Source: Thermovibrio ammonificans HB-1 (lineage in GTDB: Bacteria > Aquificota > Aquificia > Desulfurobacteriales > Desulfurobacteriaceae). Taken from it: 64,000 bases of DNA. The stretch spans positions 824,418-888,417 of the forward strand of contig NC_014926.1 in assembly GCF_000185805.1 (NCBI RefSeq), in the 5' to 3' direction. Each line of letters begins with the position of its first letter. Position 1 is the stretch's first letter. The translations under genes and the position numbers were made by a program. Under the pieces are notes generated by a model that searched no databases, was not told the origin of the DNA, and worked only from the letters and a program-made list of their open reading frames with translations. Shown here one piece after another: positions 50,697-58,842 of this stretch.

Positions 50697-50876
50697 CTAC
50701 TCCTCAACCTCTACTACGGTCTCCCCTTTGTAGTAGCCGCAGTACTTGCAGACCCTGTGGGGGAGCTTCGGGTTGTAGCAGTTGGGGCATACGGAGATTG
50801 CGGGGTTCTTGGCCTTCCAGTGGGTTCTCCTCTTGTCCCTTCTGGTCCTTGATACTTTTCTCTTGGGAACTGCCAT
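50697..50876 (-). CDS. rpmF: Large ribosomal subunit protein bL32
   Basis: The 59-residue protein reads [17 protein letters not shown] at the start, then [13 protein letters not shown], and a zinc site with Cys 30, 33, 43 and 46 (CPNC, CKYC). This is the zinc-binding form of bL32. The ATG is only 4 nt after the yceD stop, and the stop abuts plsX. It is too short to stand out in a length-filtered gene search. Confidence 0.97.
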   Translation of the reverse strand: MAVPKRKVSRTRRDKRRTHWKAKNPAISVCPNCYNPKLPHRVCKYCGYYKGETVVEVEE

Positions 50877-50880
50877 CGCG

Positions 50881-51414
50881 CTACTCCTTTTCTGAGAGTT
50901 TATTTTGAAGCTCTTTCAGCTTTGCCCACCTGGGGTCCACTTCCTTTTCGGTCTTCTCCTTTACCTGCTCCTCTTCCCCTACGGAGAAGCTGATTGTGCT
51001 CTCCTCACACTCCTTGCTGCAAACCGGCTTTACCGGCAGGTTCAGCAGGACTTGTTCGTTAACCACCTCCGCAAGGTCCATTACGGTTTCGTCGGAGAAT
51101 TTTATATCAAGGTCTCCCTTCTTTATCTGCCCTCCGCCTATTTCGGAGGTGGGCATAAGCTCGTAGTGGAACGGCTGCTCAACTTTGTGGGTGAACTTCT
51201 TGTTGCACTTGCTACAGGTCAGCTCGACCTCGCCTGTAACTTTCCCTTTAACGTCGTAGCCTACCGGTTTCCTCCTCACTTCTATCTCGAGGTTAAACGG
51301 CGAGGATTTGCTGACCTCTTCTTTCGGAAGGTCCACCTGCGACGACTGTATCTGGGTTTTAACCTTTATCGGCTCTTTAGCCGTAACTTCGTTGAGGTTT
51401 ATCTTCCGCTTCAC
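50881..51414 (-). CDS. yceD: YceD family 23S rRNA accumulation protein (DUF177)
   Basis: YceD is needed for normal 23S rRNA levels in several bacteria and is usually next to rpmF. The 177-residue protein has the DUF177 pattern [20 protein letters not shown], a [20 protein letters not shown] segment, [10 protein letters not shown] and a Glu/Lys-rich tail ending [12 protein letters not shown]. Four Cys form a possible zinc site. First gene of the lipid/ribosome operon. Confidence 0.88.
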   Translation of the reverse strand: MKRKINLNEVTAKEPIKVKTQIQSSQVDLPKEEVSKSSPFNLEIEVRRKPVGYDVKGKVTGEVELTCSKCNKKFTHKVEQPFHYELMPTSEIGGGQIKKGDLDIKFSDETVMDLAEVVNEQVLLNLPVKPVCSKECEESTISFSVGEEEQVKEKTEKEVDPRWAKLKELQNKLSEKE

Positions 51415-51446
51415 GGCTTCACCTTAAATAGGGTTGAAAATTCGGA

Positions 51447-51460
51447 GCATAAAATTATGC
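51447..51460. repeat. Inverted repeat overlapping the yceD promoter
   Basis: GCATAA-AA-TTATGC, two 6-bp perfect arms with a 2-bp spacer. It covers the proposed -10 of the minus-strand promoter, so it may be an operator or a protein-binding site. No regulator is assigned. Confidence 0.35.
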
Positions 51461-51502
51461 TTGGCTTCCCTTTTTGCAATCGGCCCCGGCTTTACTTATG
51501 TT
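51452..51502. promoter_or_regulatory. Divergent promoters sharing a palindromic -35 (yceD operon and surA-like genes)
   Basis: TTGCAA (51474-51479) is its own reverse complement. On the plus strand it is followed by a 17-base spacer and TATGTT (51497-51502), about 28 bases before the ATG at 51531. On the minus strand it is followed by a 16-base spacer and TAATTT (51452-51457), about 38 bases before the yceD ATG. Both are moderate sigma-70-like matches. Confidence 0.45.
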
Positions 51503-51530
51503 TTAGAGGAACAAACTACCGGAGGATTAA

Positions 51531-52094
51531 ATGAAGAAGCTGACCGTAGCACTTCTAACCCTTGTTGTTGCAACCTCTTCTGCCGCATCCGCAAAGGTCC
51601 TTGCCGAGGTAAACGGGAAGAAGATTACAGACAAAGACCTTAACGCCGCAATCGACTCTCTCCCTCCCCAGTACCACACCCTCAAGAACAACCCCACTTT
51701 CAGGAAACGGATGCTCGAGAACTTGGTTAAGGAGGAGCTCCTCTACCAGGAAGCCCTTAAAGAGGGTCTTGAGAACGACCCCGCCTTTAAGCGCCGTTTG
51801 GAGCAGATAAAGAAACGCCTTCTGGTTCAATACCTCCTCTCTAAACACGTAAAACCTCCCAAGGTAGAGGTTACGAAGAAGGAGGCAAAAGCCTTCTACG
51901 AGAAGAACAAGAAGATGTTTACCGATGCCACCGGAAAGCAGGTTCCTTTCTCGGCCGTTGAGCCGTTTATAATGGAGAACCTTAAGAGGCAGAAGGAGCA
52001 GGAGGCCCTTAACAGGGCGGTTGAGAACTACGTGAAGAACCTTGAGGCCCACGCTAAGGTTAAGATTTACGGAAGCTCCGGCTCTGCTAAGTAG
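51531..52094 (+). CDS. SurA N-terminal-domain protein without a PPIase domain
   Basis: This 187-residue periplasmic protein has a signal peptide (LTVALLTLVVATSSAASA, about 4-21) and then a SurA_N-type helical region with VLAEVNGKKITDKDLNAAID, MLENLVKEELLYQEALKEGL and KRRLEQIKKRLLVQYLL. It stops about where the parvulin domain of family members would begin, and instead has a short helix ending VKIYGSSGSAK. It may be a chaperone only. The ATG has GGAGG upstream. It is followed 8 nt later by a PPIase-bearing paralogue. Confidence 0.75.
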   Translation: MKKLTVALLTLVVATSSAASAKVLAEVNGKKITDKDLNAAIDSLPPQYHTLKNNPTFRKRMLENLVKEELLYQEALKEGLENDPAFKRRLEQIKKRLLVQYLLSKHVKPPKVEVTKKEAKAFYEKNKKMFTDATGKQVPFSAVEPFIMENLKRQKEQEALNRAVENYVKNLEAHAKVKIYGSSGSAK

Positions 52095-52102
52095 GAGGCG
52101 CC

Positions 52103-52951
52103 ATGAAGCGGTTTCTCCTTTTACTCTGTTTGTTCTTGTTGCCCCTTACTTCCCAGGCTAAGGTTGTAGATTACATAGCCGCCGTTGTAAACGGCCAGCC
52201 GATTCTCTACAGCGATGTTGTCCGGTTTGCCCGTGAAAACCACATAAACAACTTAAGAGTTGCCCTCGACAGGCTCATAGAGAGGGAGATTCTCCTTACC
52301 CAGGCAAGGTCGGAAGGGATTTCCGTTTCCGATAAGGAGCTTAAGACGGCCCTCCTTGAACTTGCCAGGAAGAACGGCTTTAAGAGCCTTGAAGAGTTTA
52401 AAAAGGCCCTCGAGAAGGAAGGGATACCTTTCTCCCGGGTAGAGGAGAGCGTAAAAGACCAGCTCATAGTGGCCAAGCTCATAGCGAGGGACGTTCGCTC
52501 CAAGGTGAAAGTTTCCGACATTGAGCTTGATAAACTCTGCTTAAAAGTTGAGGGTAAACCCGAGAGGGAGGTTTACTACATCTACACGAAGAACAGGGCC
52601 GATGCCGAGAAAGCTATGGAGCTCCTTGCAAACGGTGTTCCCTTTCAGAAGGTTGCGAGGGAGCTCTCCCAGGACCCGATGACCGCTCAGAACGGCGGTT
52701 ACCTTGGATACGTTTCTCCCGGTATGTTGGTTAAACCCCTCGACCGGGTTGTTTGGAGTATTAAACCGGGCTCTTACAGGCTCGTTCGCCTGAAAGACGG
52801 TTACTACATAGTTTACGTTAAGGGCGAGAAAAGGGGGCAGTGTAACAGGGAGAAGCTCCGTGAGCAGCTCTTTGCCCAGCGTTTTCAGAAGGCCCTCAAG
52901 GAGTACATAGAGAACCTGAAAAGGAGCGCCAGCGTAAAGGTTTACATGTAA
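52103..52951 (+). CDS. SurA-like periplasmic peptidyl-prolyl isomerase
   Basis: The 282-residue protein has a signal peptide (LLLLCLFLLPLTSQA, about 4-18), a SurA_N helical region (VDYIAAVVNGQPILYSDVVRF to about 140) and one parvulin domain (about 155-245), with ANGVPFQKVARELSQDPMTA, GGYLGYVSPGMLVKPLDRVV and LKDGYYIVYV. It should assist outer-membrane protein folding. Unlike E. coli SurA it has a single PPIase domain. Confidence 0.85.
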   Translation: MKRFLLLLCLFLLPLTSQAKVVDYIAAVVNGQPILYSDVVRFARENHINNLRVALDRLIEREILLTQARSEGISVSDKELKTALLELARKNGFKSLEEFKKALEKEGIPFSRVEESVKDQLIVAKLIARDVRSKVKVSDIELDKLCLKVEGKPEREVYYIYTKNRADAEKAMELLANGVPFQKVARELSQDPMTAQNGGYLGYVSPGMLVKPLDRVVWSIKPGSYRLVRLKDGYYIVYVKGEKRGQCNREKLREQLFAQRFQKALKEYIENLKRSASVKVYM

Positions 52952-52964
52952 CCGGAGGTGGTTT

Positions 52965-53621
52965 TTGGTTACGGTTAAGCTGAAGCCGATGTTTCAGATT
53001 CTCGAGGAGCTTAAACCTTACTCGAAAGTTTTCGTTGTGGGCTGTCAGCTGGGCTCCGGTAGGTGCAGAAACGGAGGGTTACGCGAAGCCTACAAGGTTG
53101 CGGGTTACCTTGAGCTTCACGGGATAAAAGTTGTCGGCGTTAAGAGCCCCGGAGGCACCTGTATCCTCGAGAAGATAGACTCTCCCCAGAAGAGCCTGCT
53201 CAGGGAGATATCGGAGAAGGCGGATGCCGTTTTATCCCTTGCCTGCGGTGCCGGCACCCAGCTGATAGCCGAGAACGTTTCAATTCCGGTGAAGACCGGC
53301 GTTACAACCCTTTTCATCGGGGTTGAGAGGGAGCGGCGCTACTTTGACGAGTACTGTATAGCCTGCGGCGACTGTGTTATCTCTGATACCGGCGGTATCT
53401 GCCCGGTTGCCAGGTGTCCAAAGTCCCTCGTAAACGGCCCTTGCGGCGGTGCCATAGCCGGTAAGTGTGAAGTTGACCCTTCTGTTCCTTGTATCTGGTT
53501 TAAAATTTCCCAGCGGATGGAGGAGCTCGGGGAGCTTGACAGGCTTAGAGAGAGCGTTCCTGCAAGGGACCACTCCCGTTCCGTTTACCCCCGAAGGCTT
53601 CACTTGGAGGAGAGGGATTGA
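52965..53621 (+). CDS. metV: MetV, methylenetetrahydrofolate reductase partner (zinc/Fe-S)
   Basis: MetV is the small partner of MetF-type methylene-THF reductases in acetogens and other anaerobes. The 218-residue protein is Cys-rich: VGCQLGSGRCRNGG, LSLACGAGTQLIAE, DEYCIACGDCVISDTGGICP, VARCPKSLVNGPCGGAIAGK and CEVDPSVPCIW. The TTG start has GGAGG six bases upstream. It overlaps metF at the stop (TTGA), so the two products are made together. Confidence 0.88.
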   Translation: MVTVKLKPMFQILEELKPYSKVFVVGCQLGSGRCRNGGLREAYKVAGYLELHGIKVVGVKSPGGTCILEKIDSPQKSLLREISEKADAVLSLACGAGTQLIAENVSIPVKTGVTTLFIGVERERRYFDEYCIACGDCVISDTGGICPVARCPKSLVNGPCGGAIAGKCEVDPSVPCIWFKISQRMEELGELDRLRESVPARDHSRSVYPRRLHLEERD

Positions 53622-54499
53622 GCTTCAGGCAGAAGTTAGAGGCCGGAAAGTTCGTTATAACCGCCGAGGTTGCACCCCCTCGGGGAACGGTCTTCTCACT
53701 TGAAGCCCTTGAGCCGCTAAAGGGCAAGGTTGACGCCTTTAACGTTACCGACTGTCAGCGCTCTATGGTCAGGATGTCTCCCCTTGTGGCGGCGAAGCTC
53801 CTCCTCGATGCCGGCTTTGAGCCGGTTCTTCAGCTTACCTGCCGCGACAGGAACAGAATAGCCCTTCAGGCAGACCTCTTGGGGGCTTGGGCACTCGGCC
53901 TTGAGAACCTCTGCCTTATGACCGGAGACTTCACCACCTTAGGCGACCAGCCCGATGCAAAGCCGGTTTTCGACCTTGACTCGGTTCAGCTTATAGAGCT
54001 CGCCTCCTCTTTGAACGGGGGGAAGCTCCTCAACGGCAAGGAGATAGACCATCCGACCGACTTCTTCATAGGTGCCGTTTTCAACCCTTTTGCAGGCCCG
54101 GAACGCCTGCAACTTTTTAAGCTTGAAAAGAAGGTAAAAGCCGGAGCCCGTTTCATCCAGACTCAGCCGGTTTACAGCCTTGAAGTTGCCCAAAGGGCCT
54201 GCAGCCAGATAAGGGAGGCCGGCGCAGTTCCCATTGTGGGTCTGCTTCCGGTAAAGAGCTTGAAAATGGCCTCCTTTATAGAGAAACTAAACCCGGGCTC
54301 CGTTCCCCCTTCCCTCCTTGAGGGCCTTGAGCGCTCTCGGGACCCGGCCCGGTACGGGTGGGAGTTTATCCTTGAGCTTGCAGAGGCGGTAACGGAATTT
54401 GCGGGAGGGGTTCACTTTATGCTTACCGGTAGACCCGACCAGCTCGCCCGCTTTATAGACTATCTGAGAAACAGCAGTCCTTACAACCACCGTTTCTGA
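53618..54499 (+). CDS. metF: Methylenetetrahydrofolate reductase MetF
   Basis: MetF reduces methylene-THF to methyl-THF using FAD. The 293-residue TIM-barrel has the start KFVITAEVAPPRGTV, NVTDCQRSMVRMSPLVAA, QLTCRDRNRIALQADLLGA, NLCLMTGD, QTQPVYSLEVA, and IVGLLPVKSLKMASFI. The TTG start overlaps the metV stop. A complex with MetV may use ferredoxin or other electron donors; this is inferred from other species. Confidence 0.92.
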   Translation: MSFRQKLEAGKFVITAEVAPPRGTVFSLEALEPLKGKVDAFNVTDCQRSMVRMSPLVAAKLLLDAGFEPVLQLTCRDRNRIALQADLLGAWALGLENLCLMTGDFTTLGDQPDAKPVFDLDSVQLIELASSLNGGKLLNGKEIDHPTDFFIGAVFNPFAGPERLQLFKLEKKVKAGARFIQTQPVYSLEVAQRACSQIREAGAVPIVGLLPVKSLKMASFIEKLNPGSVPPSLLEGLERSRDPARYGWEFILELAEAVTEFAGGVHFMLTGRPDQLARFIDYLRNSSPYNHRF

Positions 54500-54507
54500 G
54501 GCCTGGT

Positions 54508-55200
54508 ATGGAGATAGAGAACCTACCTGTTCACGTTGGCATCATTATGGACGGAAACGGCCGGTGGGCAAAGCGCAGGGGGCTACCCCGTATAGAGGGC
54601 CACAGAGTCGGTGCTCAAACTACGGAGAGGATAGTTATAGCGGCAAGCAACATCGGAATTCGTTATCTATCGCTTTTTGCCTTCTCAACGGAGAACTGGA
54701 AGAGGCCAAAGGAGGAGGTAAACTTCCTCTTCCACCTTATGTACGAGTACGTAAGGAGCAAGTTGAACCTCTTCCTCGAGAACAACGTCCGTTTTAGGGC
54801 TATGGGGCGGCTCTGGGAGCTTCCCACCTACCTTCGAGAGGGTTTTGCCTGGATGGAGGAGCAGACCGCCCACTGCACCGGAATGACCGCCGTTTTTGCC
54901 GTTAACTACGGCGGCCGCCAGGAGCTTTTAGACGCCTTTAACAGGGCCGTGGCCGCCGGTGAAAGGGAGCTCACCGAGGATACGCTCAGGAAGTACCTTT
55001 ACCTTCCCGAACTCCCGGACCTTGACCTTCTCATAAGAACCAGCGGGGAGCTCAGAATCTCCAACTTTCTCCTCTGGCAGTCGGCTTACACGGAGCTCTG
55101 GTTCACCCAGACCCTCTGGCCCGACTTTACCGAGGAGGAGTTTAAAAAGGCCCTCTTAGACTACTCCCGCAGGGAGAGACGTTTCGGCGGGCTGAAATGA
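54508..55200 (+). CDS. uppS: Undecaprenyl pyrophosphate synthase UppS
   Basis: UppS makes the C55 lipid carrier for peptidoglycan and other glycans. The 230-residue protein has GIIMDGNGRWAKRRGLPRI (catalytic Asp), EGHRVGAQTTERIV, LSLFAFSTENWKRP, AVNYGGRQELLDAF and LIRTSGELRISNFLLWQ. The end overlaps cdsA by 4 nt; uppS-cdsA is a common order. Confidence 0.95.
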   Translation: MEIENLPVHVGIIMDGNGRWAKRRGLPRIEGHRVGAQTTERIVIAASNIGIRYLSLFAFSTENWKRPKEEVNFLFHLMYEYVRSKLNLFLENNVRFRAMGRLWELPTYLREGFAWMEEQTAHCTGMTAVFAVNYGGRQELLDAFNRAVAAGERELTEDTLRKYLYLPELPDLDLLIRTSGELRISNFLLWQSAYTELWFTQTLWPDFTEEEFKKALLDYSRRERRFGGLK

Positions 55201-56018
55201 GAGAGCGTTTACTTGGTGCACTCCTTGTGGTCCTTTACGCCTCCCTTATGGTTTTCGGCCCTCCTACCCTTTTCTACGTTCTCGTTTACCTGCTCGGTGT
55301 TGTTGCCGTTATAGAGCTCTTTCAGATGGCAGAGCTCGAAGAGTTTTCACCTCTGGGGATACTCCTTTTCTCCTTGCTTTTCCTGTTTGCCGTGAATATT
55401 GAAAAGGCGGTTGCCCTGCTCTCTTACTACTTTTCCACCTTTGCGGTTCTCTTCCACACGAGCACACTTTTTTACAAGCTGCTCCTTTCGGTCCCTGCGA
55501 TTTTCGGCACCCTTCTCCTTGCCGCCTTTGCCCTTTACGGGATGAAGCTCCCCCGGAACTTCTTTCCGGTTCTCTACTTCCTCGTTTACCTCTCATTCGG
55601 GTTCGTCTCCATTGCCCTCCTTCCCAAGCACCTCTTCTTGCTCCTGATTGCCCTTGTCTGGTCTACCGATACCTTTGCCTACCTGGTGGGCCGCTACTTC
55701 GGCAGGAGGAAGTTAGTTCCCTCCTTGAGCCCCAAGAAGACCGTTGAGGGGGCACTGGGCGGCTCTCTCTTCGGGACGCTCTTCTCCTTCCCCGTTGCCC
55801 TGAAGTTTGGTATCCTTGAGCCCGGAATCACCGCCCTGTTCATACTCTTTTTCCTTACGGTGGTCTCTCAGCTGGGAGACCTCCTTGAGAGCGCTCTGAA
55901 GAGGCTGTTCGGAGTTAAGGACTCCGGCTCCACGATTCCCGGGCACGGAGGTGTGCTCGACAGGCTCGACAGTGCCGTTGCCGTTGCACCTTTACTACTA
56001 CTTCTCGGGGGTGTTTGA
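55197..56018 (+). CDS. cdsA: Phosphatidate cytidylyltransferase CdsA
   Basis: CdsA makes CDP-diacylglycerol. The 273-residue membrane protein has about eight helices, and the conserved C-terminal region SLSPKKTVEGALGGSLFG, SQLGDLLESALKRLFGVKDS and IPGHGGVLDRLDS. The stop overlaps hypE (TGATG). Confidence 0.95.
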   Translation: MRERLLGALLVVLYASLMVFGPPTLFYVLVYLLGVVAVIELFQMAELEEFSPLGILLFSLLFLFAVNIEKAVALLSYYFSTFAVLFHTSTLFYKLLLSVPAIFGTLLLAAFALYGMKLPRNFFPVLYFLVYLSFGFVSIALLPKHLFLLLIALVWSTDTFAYLVGRYFGRRKLVPSLSPKKTVEGALGGSLFGTLFSFPVALKFGILEPGITALFILFFLTVVSQLGDLLESALKRLFGVKDSGSTIPGHGGVLDRLDSAVAVAPLLLLLGGV

Positions 56019-57007
56019 TGGAGTTTGTAGAAATCGGCCACGGAAGCGGAGGGAAGCTCACCAGGGAGCTGATAGAGAACCTGTTCCTTAAGTACTTCGG
56101 CTCTCCGGAGCTTCACACCCTTTCGGACGCTTCGTACCTGAACCTCGGCAGCTCCGAGCTTGCCTTTACAACAGATTCATTTGTTGTAAAGCCCCACTTC
56201 TTCCCGGGAGGGGATATCGGAAAGCTCTCGGTTGCCGGAACGGTTAACGACTTAACCGTTAGCGGTGCAGAGCCTAAGTTCTTAACGGCCGCCTTCATAA
56301 TCGAGGAGGGCTACCCCTTAAAAGACCTTGAGCGTATCGTTGCCTCTATGGCCGAAACTGCCCGCAGTGCCGGTGTTTCGATAGTTGCCGGCGATACTAA
56401 AGTTGTTGAGAAGGGAAAGTGCGACGGCGTTTTCATAAACACCTCCGGCGTTGGTAGGGTGGTGAGAAGGCTCTCCCCCTCCCTTGCCAAACCGGGCGAC
56501 CTCGTGATAGTTACCGGCTACCTCGGAGACCACGGAATAGCCATATCCCTTGCCCGGGAAGAGTTTGAAGTTGAAACTCCCCTTGAGAGCGACTGTGCAC
56601 CTTTAAACGGCCTTCTCACTCCCCTTTTTGAGCTGCCCGGCCTCCGCTTTATGAGGGACCCTACCCGCGGAGGTGTGGCCACTGTTCTCATTGAGTTTTC
56701 CGAGTCTTCCGGTTTGGGCGTTGAGCTGTGGGAAGAGTCCCTTCCCGTCAGAGACGAAGTTAAGTTCATCTGTGATATGCTCGGCTACGACCCTTTGTAC
56801 CTTGCCAATGAAGGCAAGGCCGTTGTTGTAGTTTCCGAAGAGGATGCCGACAAAGCCTTGGAGCTTCTGAAATCCCACCCCCTTGGAGAACACGCTGCCG
56901 TTATAGGTAGGGTAACAGATTTTCCGCAGGTTCTCCTTAAAACGAGGGTGGGTGGTATCCGCAGGCTCGAGCTCCTTGAAGAGGACCCGCTTCCAAGGAT
57001 ATGCTGA
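56018..57007 (+). CDS. hypE: Hydrogenase maturation protein HypE
   Basis: HypE dehydrates the carbamoyl group from HypF to make the cyanide ligand of [NiFe] hydrogenases. The 329-residue protein has HGSGGKLTRELIENLF, AFTTDSFVVKPHFFPGGDIG, DLTVSGAEP and GVSIVAGDTKVVEKG, and ends in PRIC, where the C-terminal Cys accepts the group. The ATG at 56018 overlaps the cdsA stop; a TTG one codon earlier is less likely. Confidence 0.95.
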   Translation: MEFVEIGHGSGGKLTRELIENLFLKYFGSPELHTLSDASYLNLGSSELAFTTDSFVVKPHFFPGGDIGKLSVAGTVNDLTVSGAEPKFLTAAFIIEEGYPLKDLERIVASMAETARSAGVSIVAGDTKVVEKGKCDGVFINTSGVGRVVRRLSPSLAKPGDLVIVTGYLGDHGIAISLAREEFEVETPLESDCAPLNGLLTPLFELPGLRFMRDPTRGGVATVLIEFSESSGLGVELWEESLPVRDEVKFICDMLGYDPLYLANEGKAVVVVSEEDADKALELLKSHPLGEHAAVIGRVTDFPQVLLKTRVGGIRRLELLEEDPLPRIC

Positions 57008-57777
57008 TGGAGCAGCTTCTAAACAAACACCTTATACTGACCCTGCTTTTTTCCTACTTCCTCGTTTTTCTGGTGATACTCTTCGACAGGAAGTTCTCTG
57101 TGGGTATGTGGAGGGAGCTTCTCACCTCCTCCCTCCTCTCCCTTGTTCAACTGATTGCCGTAGCTTTCGTTATTCTCTACCTCCTGAAGCTCAACGTAGA
57201 AGCACTCAACTTCGCCGTGGTTCTGCTCTTTTACTTCAACGCCTCCCTCATAGCGGCCCGCAGGTTCACCCTTAAGGCCTACCCCAAAAGACGCGTCTTC
57301 CTCATAGTTTTTGCGACCATATCCCTTATCACAACCGCGGTTTTAACGCTTCTGTACTTGGCCGGTTTACTCACCTTGAAACCCAACTCCCTCATTCCCC
57401 TTGCTGGCATAGTAACTGCTGCCGGTATGAGGAGCCTCTCCCTGGCCTTTAAGTACTTTAAGTCTAAGGTTGAAGCTCTCTCAGACGTTCTGCTTGGAAT
57501 GTTTGCCCTGGGAGCCTCCGACGTTGAAGTCTTCAAATTCCTCTTCCGCTCCCTCATAGACGACATAACCGTTCCCGTCAGGGACATGTTCCGCTCTGCC
57601 GGAATAGTTCACATTCCCGGCGTTATGGTTGGGCTACTTGTGGCGGGCATCTTCCCTCTAAAGGCTGCCCTGTTTCAGTTTGCTATACTTAGCACAATGG
57701 TTTTTCAGTTTACCTTTGTTCCCGCTGTTGCCCTCTTTTCCCTTATCTACACATCCGGACTCAAACTGGAGGCTTAA
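57007..57777 (+). CDS. fetB: FetB/UPF0014-family ABC permease inserted between hypE and hypD
   Basis: This 256-residue membrane protein has about seven helices, and the UPF0014 signature ATISLITTAVLTLLYLAG, LIPLAGIVTAAGMRSLSLAF and VPVRDMFRSAGIVHIPGVMV. In E. coli, FetAB exports iron. No FetA-like ATPase is next to it. The ATG overlaps the hypE stop (TGATG), and hypD starts right after its stop (TAAATG), so it is within a hydrogenase maturation operon, suggesting a link to metal supply. An in-frame ATG at 57001 is also possible. Confidence 0.87.
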   Translation: MEQLLNKHLILTLLFSYFLVFLVILFDRKFSVGMWRELLTSSLLSLVQLIAVAFVILYLLKLNVEALNFAVVLLFYFNASLIAARRFTLKAYPKRRVFLIVFATISLITTAVLTLLYLAGLLTLKPNSLIPLAGIVTAAGMRSLSLAFKYFKSKVEALSDVLLGMFALGASDVEVFKFLFRSLIDDITVPVRDMFRSAGIVHIPGVMVGLLVAGIFPLKAALFQFAILSTMVFQFTFVPAVALFSLIYTSGLKLEA

Positions 57778-58839
57778 ATGGTAGAGTTAGGCGTTAACCT
57801 TAGCGCACAGGAGCTTGTTAAGGCGATACACGCCCTTGCCCCCAAGGACAGAAAAGTAAAAATCATGAACGTTTGCGGCTCCCACGAGCACACCATAACC
57901 CACTCCGGAATGAGGGCCCTAATGCCCGAAACTATAGAGCTCGTTCCCGGCCCCGGTTGCCCGGTGTGCGTCTGCTCCGAGAGCGACGTTATAAACGCCA
58001 TAAACCTCTCGAAGCGGGACGATACCATTCTGTGCACCTACGGCGATATGCTCAGGGTTCCCACCAGAATCGGCTCCATCAGGAGCAACGGCGGTAACTA
58101 CAAAATGGTTTCTGCACCCCACGAGGTTCTTAAAATTGCCGAGCAGAACCCCGATAAGAACGTTGTTTTCTTCTCCATCGGTTTTGAAACAACTACCGCT
58201 CCTACCGCAGCCCTACTTGAAATGGGGGTTCCCGATAACTTCTACCTTCTCACTTCCCAGAAGCTTACCCCCGAAATAATGGAGCTGCTCGTAAAAGACT
58301 CAGAAGTTGGAGTAGATGCCTTTGTGGCTCCCGGCCACGTTTCAACAATCGTAGGGGCAAATGCCTGGAGAGTCTTCCCCGAAAAGTATGGAATACCCAC
58401 CGTTGTTGCCGGTTTTGAACCGGAAAACCTGTTGCTTGCAATAGCACGCATTCTCCTTCAGCTGAAAGAGGGCAGGGCAGAGCTTGAAAACGTTTACAAA
58501 GGCGTTGTTAAGCCCGAGGGGAATAAAAGGGCCCAGGAGCTTATGTACAAATACTTCTATAAAACTGCAGTAAACTGGCGCGGCATCGGCTACATACCGG
58601 ACTCCGGCCTTGAGCTCCGCCCCGAATATAACCACCTTAACGCCAAAGTTGTCTTCAACCTACCCGAAATTCAGGAGGAGAAAATTCCGGGCTGCATCTG
58701 CGACCGGATTGTCCTCGGGAAGGCCTACCCAACCGACTGTAAACTCTTCGGTAAAGGCTGCACCCCCCGGGACCCGAAAGGTCCGTGTATGGTCTCCATG
58801 GAGGGCGCTTGCAATATATGGTACCGCTTCGGCAGGTAG
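57778..58839 (+). CDS. hypD: Hydrogenase maturation protein HypD
   Basis: HypD, with HypC, carries the Fe(CN)2CO unit for [NiFe] hydrogenases. The 353 residues have MNVCGSHEHTITHSGMRALM, PGPGCPVCVCSESDVI, FSIGFETTTAPTAALLE, PGHVSTIVG and a Cys-rich [4Fe-4S] tail with GCICDRIVLGKAYPTDC, GKGCTPRDPKGPCMVS and GACNIWYRFGR. The ATG directly follows the fetB stop. The gene ends only 3 bases before the convergent 174-residue protein gene. Confidence 0.96.
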   Translation: MVELGVNLSAQELVKAIHALAPKDRKVKIMNVCGSHEHTITHSGMRALMPETIELVPGPGCPVCVCSESDVINAINLSKRDDTILCTYGDMLRVPTRIGSIRSNGGNYKMVSAPHEVLKIAEQNPDKNVVFFSIGFETTTAPTAALLEMGVPDNFYLLTSQKLTPEIMELLVKDSEVGVDAFVAPGHVSTIVGANAWRVFPEKYGIPTVVAGFEPENLLLAIARILLQLKEGRAELENVYKGVVKPEGNKRAQELMYKYFYKTAVNWRGIGYIPDSGLELRPEYNHLNAKVVFNLPEIQEEKIPGCICDRIVLGKAYPTDCKLFGKGCTPRDPKGPCMVSMEGACNIWYRFGR

Positions 58840-58842
58840 GAG

